A DNA stretch of 6,706 nt. Origin: Legionellales bacterium UBA2469 (GTDB taxonomy: Bacteria > Pseudomonadota > Gammaproteobacteria > Legionellales > Legionellaceae). How positions within the stretch are numbered: position 1 is the first letter of the stretch; the number at the start of each line of letters is the position of its first letter. This document shows, piece after piece, positions 1 to 5,926 of the stretch. Below the pieces are notes generated by a model. It was not told the DNA's origin. It searched no databases and was given only the letters and a program-made list of their open reading frames with translations. The translations under genes and the position numbers were made by a program. Where the stretch lies: contig DDPL01000059.1 of NCBI GenBank assembly GCA_002342175.1, positions 1 through 6,706 on the forward strand, in the 5' to 3' direction.

Positions 1-2
1 TT

Positions 3-107
3 GGGATTTTTGAATTAAAAAAAACCGTGGGACACACGGGGTTAGCTTGTGAAGTGAACGACAGTAGTCGTCAGCAGCAAGAACCACTTCTGTCATGTTT
101 GACATGA
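3..107 (+). CDS. tnpB: TnpB-family RNA-guided nuclease, C-terminal end only (partial)
   Basis: The frame is open from base 3 to a TGA at 105-107 and gives about 34 residues. They include TVGHTGLACEVNDSS followed by RQQQEPLLSCLT. TnpB proteins of IS200/IS605 elements often end in a short tail of this kind (a T-V-G-x-T-G-x-A-C-like stretch followed by a variable end rich in Q/E/P) after the RuvC and zinc-ribbon domains. The catalytic RuvC residues and zinc fingers lie upstream of the window, so whether the protein is intact or active cannot be judged. TnpB is an RNA-guided DNA endonuclease that uses RNA from the 3' end of its own gene. It runs convergent to cysS. Family assignment rests on the short tail plus the hairpin and TCAA behind it. 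Confidence 0.62.
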   Translation, partial: GIFELKKTVGHTGLACEVNDSSRQQQEPLLSCLT

Positions 108-110
108 TAT

Positions 111-142
111 GAGGAATCCTCGTCTCTTCAGGACGGTGAGGA
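111..142 (+). other. Right-end imperfect hairpin of the IS element
   Basis: TCCTC at 117-121 pairs with GAGGA at 138-142. Inside it GTC (122-124) can pair with GAC (132-134), leaving GGT (135-137) bulged and a loop of seven bases. An imperfect, bulged hairpin just inside the right boundary is what the Y1 transposase of IS200/IS605 elements recognises, and the same stem caps the guide in omega RNAs. A second GAGGA at 111-115 can pair with the same TCCTC, giving a competing fold. No T-run follows the stem, so it is not a rho-independent terminator. Confidence 0.6.
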
Positions 143-172
143 CGTCAATAGTTATAATATCCCTAGCAGTTT

Positions 173-1555
173 TTAAGTAATCACCCTTTTCCAATTTGTA
201 CCTTCAGAAGAATCTTCCAATTCAACGCCTTGGTTTAACAAAGATTGACGAATTTCATCTGCACGTTGATATTTTTTTTCTAATCTTGCATTTTTACGTT
301 CTTCAATGAGGCGCTCTATTTCATCATTTGAAATACCCTCTTTATTCATTGAATACTTTAAAAAGTCATCAGGATTCATCTCTAGTAATCCTAAAATATC
401 TGCTAAATATTGAAGTGTTGCGATTAATGATGATGTCGGTGTTTTATTTATTTGTGTACAAAGTTCAAAAAGAATTGAAACCGCCTCAGATGTATTCAAA
501 TCATCATTCATTCGGGATTCAAAACGTTCTACCCATTCCTTGGATAAAAGAATATTTGGTTCCTCGAATAGTGTTTGATGCTGTGATAAACATTGATACA
601 ATCGTCGCAGTGCTTTATGACTTTGAGTCACCAATTCATCACTTAAATTCAAAGGGCTTCGATAATGACTGGTCATAAAAAATAACTTTAAAACTTCAGG
701 ATGATATCGCTTTAATGCGTCCTTGATGCTTAAAAAATTCCCTGTCGATTTTGCCATTTTCTCTTGATTAAGTTGTAAAAGGCCAACATGCATCCAATAA
801 TTTGCATAGGTATGACCAGTGCAGGCCTCACTTTGAGCTATTTCATTCTCATGATGTGGAAATTGTAAATCCAAACCACCGCCATGAATATCAATTTGAG
901 AGCCTAGGTGATGCATTGCCATGGCCGAACATTCAATATGCCAGCCTGGACGACCTTCACCCCATGGAGATAACCATGAGGGCTCGCCTGGTTTTGCTGA
1001 TTTCCATAACACAAAATCCAGAGGTGAATGCTTGCCTTCATGAATATCAATTCGCGCACCAGACACCAATTGGTTTAAATCTTGTCGCGATAATTTACCA
1101 TACGAAGCAAATTCATTCACTGAAAAACAAACATCTCCGCTTTTAGCAACATACGCTTTGCCTTTTTCAATTAATTTTTGAATTATCGCAATCATATCTT
1201 GAATATGTTCAGTAGCAAGCGGTTCCACGTCAGGTGCATCAAGGCCTAAAGATTTCGCATCATCTTTCATGCTTTGTGAGAAAGCTTGACTAATCACATG
1301 AAATGAAACATTTTTTTCCTGGGCGCGTTTAATGATTTTGTCATCTATATCCGTAATATTGCGCACAAATTTAACCTGATAACCCAAATGACGAAAATAT
1401 TTTACCATCATATCAAATACAATCATGCAGCGAGCATGGCCTAAATGACAATGATCATAAACCGTTACACCACACACGTACATGCTGATTTGATTGGGAA
1501 CGAGCGGAACAAACACTTCTTTATTTTTTGTCATTGAGTTATAAATCATCAACAT
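173..1555 (-). CDS. cysS: Cysteinyl-tRNA synthetase
   Basis: Cytoplasmic class I synthetase that activates cysteine with ATP and charges tRNA-Cys. At 460 residues it has the usual bacterial length. The HIGH motif is HLGH (37-40) within VCGVTVYDHCHLGH, and the KMSKS motif is KMAKS (266-270). The four zinc ligands that select cysteine are all present: C28, C209 (WHIECSAM), H234 and E238 (FPHHENE), at the same positions as in the E. coli enzyme as I recall it. The C-terminal part (about 405-460, ending EGTNWKRVIT) is the helical and anticodon-binding region. The start MLMIYNSMT matches the family N-terminus (MLKIFNT in E. coli), so M1 is preferred to M3 or M8. An AGAAGGA ribosome-binding site lies 8 bases upstream, inside the glnS coding end. 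It is the last gene of the truA-glnS-cysS cluster; an insertion sequence ends 24 bases beyond its stop. No frame damage was seen. Confidence 0.98.
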   Translation of the reverse strand: MLMIYNSMTKNKEVFVPLVPNQISMYVCGVTVYDHCHLGHARCMIVFDMMVKYFRHLGYQVKFVRNITDIDDKIIKRAQEKNVSFHVISQAFSQSMKDDAKSLGLDAPDVEPLATEHIQDMIAIIQKLIEKGKAYVAKSGDVCFSVNEFASYGKLSRQDLNQLVSGARIDIHEGKHSPLDFVLWKSAKPGEPSWLSPWGEGRPGWHIECSAMAMHHLGSQIDIHGGGLDLQFPHHENEIAQSEACTGHTYANYWMHVGLLQLNQEKMAKSTGNFLSIKDALKRYHPEVLKLFFMTSHYRSPLNLSDELVTQSHKALRRLYQCLSQHQTLFEEPNILLSKEWVERFESRMNDDLNTSEAVSILFELCTQINKTPTSSLIATLQYLADILGLLEMNPDDFLKYSMNKEGISNDEIERLIEERKNARLEKKYQRADEIRQSLLNQGVELEDSSEGTNWKRVIT

Positions 1556-1559
1556 TACA

Positions 1560-3209
1560 TCAATCCTTCTTTAATTTTTCCCAAGCACTTTTTAATTCAA
1601 CAACACGATGAAATTGATGGGCTTGTTCAGATTTTTTAAAATATCCTATCCGTTCAAATTGAACAACTTCATTCTCTTTCAAAGCGCCTAATGCTGCCTC
1701 ACCAATACCTTTTGCACGCATCTTGGAAAGAGGATTCAAGTAATTACAAAAATCATCTAAACTGCCTGGATTCTCATGCATAAATAAACGATCATACAAG
1801 ACCAAATCAAGTGGTACATTATTTTCAGAAGATACCCAATGAATAACCCCCTTGACTTTACGCCCCTCAGGATTTTTTCCTAAGGTATTTGGATCAATAC
1901 TGGCATAAATTAAATCAATCTCGCCATTTTTATCCATCACCACTTCATCACACTTTATGATGTAAGAATGTCTCAAGCGAACTTCTTTACCCGGTGCTAA
2001 TCGAAAAAAATCCTTGGCTGGTTCAAGCATAAAGTCACTTTGCTCGATAAAAATTTCTTTGGTCAATGGTAATATTCGACGTGGTGCATTGGGATCTTGT
2101 GGATTAAGAGATGCATTTAAATCAATGGCTTCAGGTAAATTGGTCAAAATCACACGCACAGGATTCATCACAGCCATGTAACGTAAAGATGTTTCGTTTA
2201 AGACTTCACGCACACACTCTTCCATTAAACTCACATCGATAATTGAGTCGCTTCTTGAAATACCAACCATATCACAAAATTTACGCAATGCCGCAGCTGG
2301 ATAACCTCGTTTACGAATCCCGCGAATCGTGGGTAATCGTGGATCATCCCAACCATCAACATGTTTGTCTTCAACCAAGGTTCTTAACTTTCGCTTACTG
2401 GTAACAGTATGAGAGACATTTAAGCGGGAAAACTCTGTTTGTTCAGGTTTGGCTGGAACAGAACAGTTTTCAATAAACCAATCATACAATGGTCGATGAT
2501 CTTGGAACTCAAGAGTGCATAAAGAATGAGTAATGTACTCTATTGCGTCACATAGCGGATGAGCATAATCGTACATTGGATAAATGCACCAATTATCACC
2601 TGTTCTGGGATGAGGAACATGGCGAATACGATATAAAACGGGATCTCGCATATTGACATTTGGTGAAGCCATATCAATTTTAGCCCTTAAAACATGTGCC
2701 CCATCTGGGAATTTCCCCGCTTTCATTCGTTGAAACAAATCTAAATTCTCTTCAATACTGCGATTACGGTAAGGACTATTTTGCCCAGGCTCTGTTAATG
2801 TTCCACGCGTATTTCTGATATCCTCAGCACTTGAACTATCGACATAAGCTTTGCCAGCTTTAACAAGCTCAATGGCCCAATCATATAACTTTTGATAATT
2901 ATCAGAAGAATACGTAATATCACACCAATGATAACCTAACCATTTCACATCTTCTAATATGGCATCTATATACTCTTGCTCTTCAGTTAATGGATTGGTA
3001 TCGTCAAATCGCATGAAACATTGACCATTATAATCATCAGCAAGCCCAAAATTTAAACATATAGATTTCGCATGGCCGACATGAAGATATCCATTTGGCT
3101 CAGGAGGAAAACGAGTGATTAATTTCGTATATTTTCCTGATTTCAAATCATTATCAATCATTTGTGAAATAAAATGATTGGCAACTTTTTCTTGTTCATT
3201 ATGCTTCAT
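1560..3209 (-). CDS. glnS: Glutaminyl-tRNA synthetase
   Basis: Cytoplasmic class I synthetase that charges tRNA-Gln directly with glutamine; a host with it need not rely on the GatCAB amidotransferase route for tRNA-Gln. At 549 residues it is close to E. coli GlnRS (about 554). The catalytic Rossmann core holds PPEPNGYLHVGHAKS (35-49) with the HIGH motif HVGH at 43-46, then MRFDDTNP (66-73) and CIYPMYDYAH (208-217). The second ATP motif is VTSKRKL (269-275), where E. coli has VMSKRKL, so the usual methionine is threonine; the S and K are kept. The two-barrel anticodon-binding domain fills roughly 345-549 (GKEVRLRHSYIIK at 407-419, GRKVKGVIHWVS at 449-460). The ATG is preceded by AAAGG with 9-base spacing. 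It lies 24 bases after truA and 4 bases before cysS, so all three are probably one transcript. Confidence 0.98.
   Translation of the reverse strand: MKHNEQEKVANHFISQMIDNDLKSGKYTKLITRFPPEPNGYLHVGHAKSICLNFGLADDYNGQCFMRFDDTNPLTEEQEYIDAILEDVKWLGYHWCDITYSSDNYQKLYDWAIELVKAGKAYVDSSSAEDIRNTRGTLTEPGQNSPYRNRSIEENLDLFQRMKAGKFPDGAHVLRAKIDMASPNVNMRDPVLYRIRHVPHPRTGDNWCIYPMYDYAHPLCDAIEYITHSLCTLEFQDHRPLYDWFIENCSVPAKPEQTEFSRLNVSHTVTSKRKLRTLVEDKHVDGWDDPRLPTIRGIRKRGYPAAALRKFCDMVGISRSDSIIDVSLMEECVREVLNETSLRYMAVMNPVRVILTNLPEAIDLNASLNPQDPNAPRRILPLTKEIFIEQSDFMLEPAKDFFRLAPGKEVRLRHSYIIKCDEVVMDKNGEIDLIYASIDPNTLGKNPEGRKVKGVIHWVSSENNVPLDLVLYDRLFMHENPGSLDDFCNYLNPLSKMRAKGIGEAALGALKENEVVQFERIGYFKKSEQAHQFHRVVELKSAWEKLKKD
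1564..1570 (-). promoter_or_regulatory. Ribosome-binding site of cysS, inside the end of glnS
   Basis: On the minus strand AGAAGGA (1570 down to 1564) lies 8 bases before the cysS ATG and within the last codons of glnS. It fixes the cysS start at 1555 and suggests translational coupling to glnS. The ATG at 1561-1559 that overlaps the glnS stop is followed at once by TAA and is not a start. Confidence 0.7.
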
Positions 3210-3233
3210 GAATTTAAACCTTTAAAACTAAAA

Positions 3234-4016
3234 TTAAAATAAAAACCAAGGACCAACAGTTTCCGCAGGGATATTAAATTGTTCTGGATAAGTGACCCCC
3301 ACTAAATACAAACCATATGGAGAAGCAGTTTCTGCACCTAAGCGTCTGTCTTTTGCTTCTAAAACCTCTGTAACATAACCCTCAGGTTGCTTACCTGTTC
3401 CCACCGCCATCAATACACCAGCTATATTTCTTACCATATGATGTAAAAATGCATTTGCAGAAATATCAATAACCACAAAATGTGACGAGCGAAATACTTT
3501 AATTAATTTGATATCACGCATTGGCGTCTTGGATTGACACTCAACAGAACGAAACGAGGTAAAATCATGTTCCCCAAGTAAGACTTGGGCTGATTTATTC
3601 ATCGCACTGTGATCCAAATGTCGATATTGCCACGACACATGGCTTCTTAATAATCCAGGACGAATCGATGAGTTAAAAATAACATATCGATATCGACGAA
3701 ATGTTGCAGTATATCGTGCATGAAAATCCTCGGTAACATTAAAAGCATTTCTCACACACATGTCTTTAGGTAAAGAACTATTTGTGCCATGTATCCAGGC
3801 TCGTAATGAACGATGATTTTCTGTATCAAAATGCACAATCTGGTGCGTTGCGTGAACCCCGGTGTCGGTTCGTCCAGCACAGACCACTTCTATTGGTTCA
3901 TTTGCAACCTTAGAAAGTGCTTGTTCAAGTTGATATTGCACAGTTCTTAATTCTTGTTGGGCTTGCCAACCATGATATTCACTGCCATCATATTCAATTT
4001 TTAAGGCAATTCGCAT
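3234..4016 (-). CDS. truA: tRNA pseudouridine(38-40) synthase
   Basis: Converts uridines 38-40 in the anticodon stem-loop of many tRNAs to pseudouridine; cytoplasmic and cofactor-free. Numbered from the ATG chosen here (260 residues), the catalytic aspartate is D51 in AGRTDTGVHA. Other family blocks are FHARYTA (98-104), GEHDFTSF (148-155), HHMVRNIAG (192-200) and TASPYGLYLVGV (230-241). Length and order of motifs are normal. Start choice: the frame is open to a TTG at 4028 (adding MDKS), but the ATG at 4016 has GGA 7 bases upstream, overlapping that TTG, and MRIALKIEYDG lines up with the usual family N-terminus. I therefore prefer 4016, with 4028 the alternative. It is the first gene of the minus-strand cluster and is divergent from folD. 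With glnS and cysS behind it, the operon is devoted to tRNA function. Confidence 0.95.
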   Translation of the reverse strand: MRIALKIEYDGSEYHGWQAQQELRTVQYQLEQALSKVANEPIEVVCAGRTDTGVHATHQIVHFDTENHRSLRAWIHGTNSSLPKDMCVRNAFNVTEDFHARYTATFRRYRYVIFNSSIRPGLLRSHVSWQYRHLDHSAMNKSAQVLLGEHDFTSFRSVECQSKTPMRDIKLIKVFRSSHFVVIDISANAFLHHMVRNIAGVLMAVGTGKQPEGYVTEVLEAKDRRLGAETASPYGLYLVGVTYPEQFNIPAETVGPWFLF

Positions 4017-4039
4017 TGATTTATCCAATAAATCTTAAC

Positions 4040-4068
4040 AATCTAAATGATTCTTATGTTAATGTCTA
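4040..4068 (-). promoter_or_regulatory. Candidate promoter for the truA-glnS-cysS cluster
   Basis: On the minus strand TAGACA (4068 to 4063; five of six matches to TTGACA) is followed after 17 bases by TAGATT (4045 to 4040; four of six to TATAAT). Transcription would start near 4033 and leave a short leader before the ATG at 4016. An extended -10-like TGTTAAGAT (4040 to 4032) overlaps it as an alternative, but would leave almost no leader. The region is A+T-rich, so chance matches are likely. Confidence 0.35.
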
Positions 4069-4091
4069 GAAATAGCGTATTTCTTACTTTC

Positions 4092-4100
4092 TGGTATTAT
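4092..4100 (+). promoter_or_regulatory. Candidate extended -10 promoter for folD
   Basis: TGGTATTAT (TG at 4092-4093, TATTAT at 4095-4100) is a good extended -10 element about 45 bases before the folD ATG. The -35 position is poor, which extended -10 promoters tolerate. No other strong candidate was seen between 4029 and 4145. Confidence 0.4.
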
Positions 4101-4145
4101 ATATTTTTTTTAATCAATTTTGAATTTTAGTTTTAAAAGGTTTTC

Positions 4146-5006
4146 ATGACAGCATTTATTTTAAATGGGCAAACCATCTCTACAGAGAAAAGATCACAGT
4201 TAAAGAATGAAATTCAACATTTAAAAACAACAAAAAATATTATTCCTAAGCTTGTAGTTCTTCTTGTAGGCGAACATCCTGCATCGCAAATTTATGTAAA
4301 CAATAAACAAAAAGCTTGTATTAACATTGGTATCGATTGTACCGTCGAGAGGCTTTCAGAAAACATATCTCAAACTGAACTCAAACAAATCATTATCAAC
4401 CTTAACCAAGATCCAACTGTTAACGGTATTTTAATTCAGCTACCTTTACCTGGACACATACAAGTCAATCAAATTATTGAATTGATAGACCCTCTAAAAG
4501 ATGTTGATGGATTTCATCCGCTTAATATGGGTTTATTATCCCTTGGAACCCCTCGCCTTCAAGCATGCACACCTTTTGGCATCATGCAATTGTTTGAATC
4601 ATATGATATTGATTTAAAAGGGCGCGATGTATTAATGATTGGTGCATCAAGAATTGTCGGCCTTCCCATGGCCCTAGAACTTCATAATAAAAAAGCAACT
4701 GTCACTTTATGTCATTCTGAATCCAAGGATTTACAAGAAAAAATCATACAAAATGAAATCATCATTGTTGCTGCTGGAAAAAGAGATATCATAAAACCAC
4801 AAAGCTTTAGAAATAAACACATTATTATTGACGTTGGAATTCATCGCTTAAGTGATAATAGAATTGTCGGAGATGTAGATTTTAGTCATGCTGAAAGTGT
4901 TGTCAAGGCAATAAGCCCTGTCCCTGGAGGAGTTGGCCCCATGACTATCACAGCATTACTTCACAATGTCGTGCGTGCGGTTCAATTACAAATTAAAAAA
5001 AATTAG
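4146..5006 (+). CDS. folD: Bifunctional methylenetetrahydrofolate dehydrogenase / methenyltetrahydrofolate cyclohydrolase
   Basis: Interconverts 5,10-methylene-, methenyl- and 10-formyl-tetrahydrofolate with NADP, feeding purine synthesis and formyl-Met-tRNA formation; cytoplasmic dimer. At 286 residues it is of normal length. Catalytic residues fall at the positions known for E. coli FolD: Y50 and K54 (ASQIYVNNK), Q98 (GILIQLPLP) and D121 (PLKDVDGFHP). The nucleotide-binding loop is MIGASRIVGLPMA (164-176), with the GAS form also found in E. coli. The C-terminal signature is SPVPGGVGPMT (257-267). AAAAGG lies 5 bases before the ATG, which fixes the start. It is divergent from truA and appears monocistronic. 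Its TAG stop (5004-5006) overlaps the TAA stop of the converging small gene by two bases of each codon, within the sequence TTAG. No terminator hairpin was found after it. Confidence 0.98.
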   Translation: MTAFILNGQTISTEKRSQLKNEIQHLKTTKNIIPKLVVLLVGEHPASQIYVNNKQKACINIGIDCTVERLSENISQTELKQIIINLNQDPTVNGILIQLPLPGHIQVNQIIELIDPLKDVDGFHPLNMGLLSLGTPRLQACTPFGIMQLFESYDIDLKGRDVLMIGASRIVGLPMALELHNKKATVTLCHSESKDLQEKIIQNEIIIVAAGKRDIIKPQSFRNKHIIIDVGIHRLSDNRIVGDVDFSHAESVVKAISPVPGGVGPMTITALLHNVVRAVQLQIKKN

Positions 5007-5224
5007 TCCCAATCAAAATCTTTATCAATTTCTTCATCATAATCGTCTAATTCATAGCGTAATTTTTTACGCTCCATTCTTTCTTCAAGTTTCTTTCGAA
5101 TATGATACCGTTTTTCATATTTTTTCTTAGAGTTTTCAAGTTCTTCATCCCACTCAGGATGAAACTCTTCATCCCCACTTTCCGGATCTGAAAAAAATTT
5201 TTTATCATCCCAATGCAAAGACAT
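5003..5224 (-). CDS. Small highly charged protein, PA3496-like, 73 residues
   Basis: The protein has three zones: an acidic, aromatic-containing N-terminus (1-31), a strongly basic stretch (33-55) likely to be helical, and an acidic tail (58-73) ending DFDWD. The block RKKLEERMERKKLRYELDDY (43-62) resembles the C-terminal pattern of the small gammaproteobacterial PA3496 family (R-x-IE-x-x-L-E-x-R-x-L-R-x-x-L-D-D), named by annotators as putative envelope integrity proteins; its function is not established and I claim none. No signal peptide, transmembrane segment or cysteine is present. The ATG has AGGA with 7-base spacing, and a perfect TATAAT lies about 35-40 bases upstream, so the gene looks real. 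A competing frame over the same bases (5047-5241) has no such support. It lies 72 bases after ychJ on the same strand and converges on folD with a 4-base overlap. Confidence 0.8.
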   Translation of the reverse strand: MSLHWDDKKFFSDPESGDEEFHPEWDEELENSKKKYEKRYHIRKKLEERMERKKLRYELDDYDEEIDKDFDWD

Positions 5225-5257
5225 TTGTAAATCCTATTCATTTATGGACTCAATGAT

Positions 5258-5288
5258 ATTATAGCATATGAGAAACAAAGCATTTGAA
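5258..5288 (-). promoter_or_regulatory. Candidate promoter for the 73-residue protein gene
   Basis: On the minus strand a consensus TATAAT occupies 5263 to 5258. A weak -35, TTCAAA (5288 to 5283), stands 19 bases before it. Transcription would start near 5251, giving a leader of about 27 bases with AGGA (5235 to 5232) before the ATG. It sits between the ychJ stop and the small gene, so the latter probably has its own promoter even if read-through from ychJ also occurs. Confidence 0.5.
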
Positions 5289-5296
5289 CAGAAAAG

Positions 5297-5767
5297 TTAA
5301 TCCTTTTGTCCATGACAATTTTTATATTTTTTAGAATTCCCACATGGGCAAGGCTTATTCTGTGAGAGAACTATCGATGGTTCTTCTATATGTTCACCTG
5401 TCGTATAAAACCAACGATTATCACTCAATTGAAACTCACTGCGCTCGTGAATGGTTTTTAAAAAGTCATTTTCAATATATTGTGCACTAAATTCGACATA
5501 ACTTGGAGAGATACTTAAGTTTTCCGTTTTCAATATTTTTAAACCAATCCATTTGATTTTTTTCATCCATCGGAATGTTTCCACCGAATCAAATTGATGA
5601 GAAGCAGGCTCTTTCATGGTTTTTTTTATGTAGTTGATATCGGACAAATAAAATGCTGAATATCTTGAGCGCATTAGTTGCTCAGCATTTAATGGATAAT
5701 CTTTTTCAAGAATAAATCTCTGACAACAAGATTCAAATAATTTTTGTGTACCACAAGGACAAAGCAT
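5297..5767 (-). CDS. ychJ: YchJ-family protein with two SEC-C zinc motifs
   Basis: At 156 residues it is about the size of E. coli YchJ (UPF0225). The layout matches that family: an N-terminal SEC-C motif with C3, C5, C14 and C15 (CPCGTQKLFESCC), then an NTF2-like middle domain opening with LMRSRYSAFYLSD (31-43), and a C-terminal SEC-C motif CPCGNSKKYKNCH with C140, C142, C151 and H152. SEC-C motifs bind zinc and were first described at the SecA C-terminus, where they contact SecB and ribosomes. The role of YchJ itself is not established. The last ligand pair is Cys-His rather than Cys-Cys, a variant also common in SEC-C motifs. ATG at 5767 is preceded by AGGA with 8-base spacing. It is divergent from mltA and upstream of the 73-residue gene, which may share its transcript. 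Confidence 0.93.
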   Translation of the reverse strand: MLCPCGTQKLFESCCQRFILEKDYPLNAEQLMRSRYSAFYLSDINYIKKTMKEPASHQFDSVETFRWMKKIKWIGLKILKTENLSISPSYVEFSAQYIENDFLKTIHERSEFQLSDNRWFYTTGEHIEEPSIVLSQNKPCPCGNSKKYKNCHGQKD

Positions 5768-5893
5768 GCTTGATTTCCTGGGATTGTAATATTAAAAACG
5801 AAAAAACTCGAAAATAATAATACTTTAAAAAATATTACCAAACCACATTACTAACAAAAAAATTATATTTTTAGAGCATTATGAATATGAATT

Positions 5894-5902
5894 TGTTATG
5901 AT
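5894..5902 (+). promoter_or_regulatory. Candidate extended -10 promoter for mltA
   Basis: TGTTATGAT (TG at 5894-5895, TATGAT at 5897-5902) is a strong extended -10 match; no good -35 is seen. Transcription would start near 5909 and leave a leader of about 18 bases. It lies in the 5768-5926 spacer between ychJ and mltA, which is only 31/159 G+C (about 20%). Promoters for ychJ on the other strand must also be here, but too many A+T-rich matches exist to choose one. Confidence 0.45.
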
Positions 5903-5926
5903 TTTAAAAAAATAGTTACTTTTTAT

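Larger units (their letters stand above)
1..148 (+). mobile_element. Right end of an IS200/IS605-type insertion sequence (tnpB-bearing), cut by window start
   Basis: Three things in order support the call: an open reading frame ending in a TnpB-like C-terminal tail (stop at 105-107), an imperfect hairpin (117-142), and a TCAA tetranucleotide at 145-148. In well-studied IS200/IS605 elements (ISDra2, ISHp608) the right end carries an imperfect subterminal hairpin and cleavage occurs next to TCAA, so I place the boundary after 148. GC content here is 67/148 (45%), against roughly 38% in the adjoining 3' end of cysS, which fits a foreign origin. These elements have no inverted terminal repeats and make no target duplication, and none are seen. 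The left end and any tnpA (Y1 transposase) lie outside the window, so a tnpB-only (IS1341-like) element cannot be excluded. Confidence 0.68.
1..164 (+). ncRNA. Putative omega RNA (reRNA) 3' portion: scaffold from tnpB end and right end, plus guide
   Basis: In ISDra2-like systems the guide RNA for TnpB is processed from the 3' end of the tnpB transcript. It covers the end of the coding sequence, the right-end hairpin, and then about 16-20 bases of flanking host DNA that act as guide. The same arrangement is visible here. A 5-bp hairpin lies at 91-104 (TGTCA / TGTT loop / TGACA), overlapping the tnpB stop. The right-end hairpin is at 117-142 and TCAA at 145-148. The next 16 bases, TAGTTATAATATCCCT, would be the guide. 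The 5' end of the RNA lies before the window and the 3' end at 164 is inferred from the guide length in ISDra2. Expression is not shown by the sequence. Confidence 0.5.

Noticed and set aside
111..142. Right-end hairpin as a rho-independent terminator for tnpB or cysS
   Set aside because: Stem is short and bulged and no T-run follows on either strand.
153..158. Perfect TATAAT just outside the IS right end on the + strand
   Set aside because: No -35 at suitable distance (130-135 is AGGACG) and no downstream plus-strand gene; it would only read antisense into cysS. The TTGACA at 99-104 is too far away to pair with it.
328..678. Plus-strand open frame of 116 codons
   Set aside because: Lies wholly antisense to cysS, whose motifs are fully conserved; no ribosome site and no recognisable family.
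802..1146. Plus-strand open frame of 114 codons
   Set aside because: Antisense shadow of the cysS catalytic domain; histidine-rich composition reflects the opposite-strand codons.
4017..4145. T-box, riboswitch or other leader RNA in front of truA or folD
   Set aside because: The region is short and A+T-rich, with no stable stem, T-box sequence or other motif that I could recognise.
5047..5241. Minus-strand frame of 64 codons overlapping the 73-residue gene
   Set aside because: Same strand, other frame; its start lies upstream of the good AGGA site that serves the 73-residue gene, and its product resembles no family.
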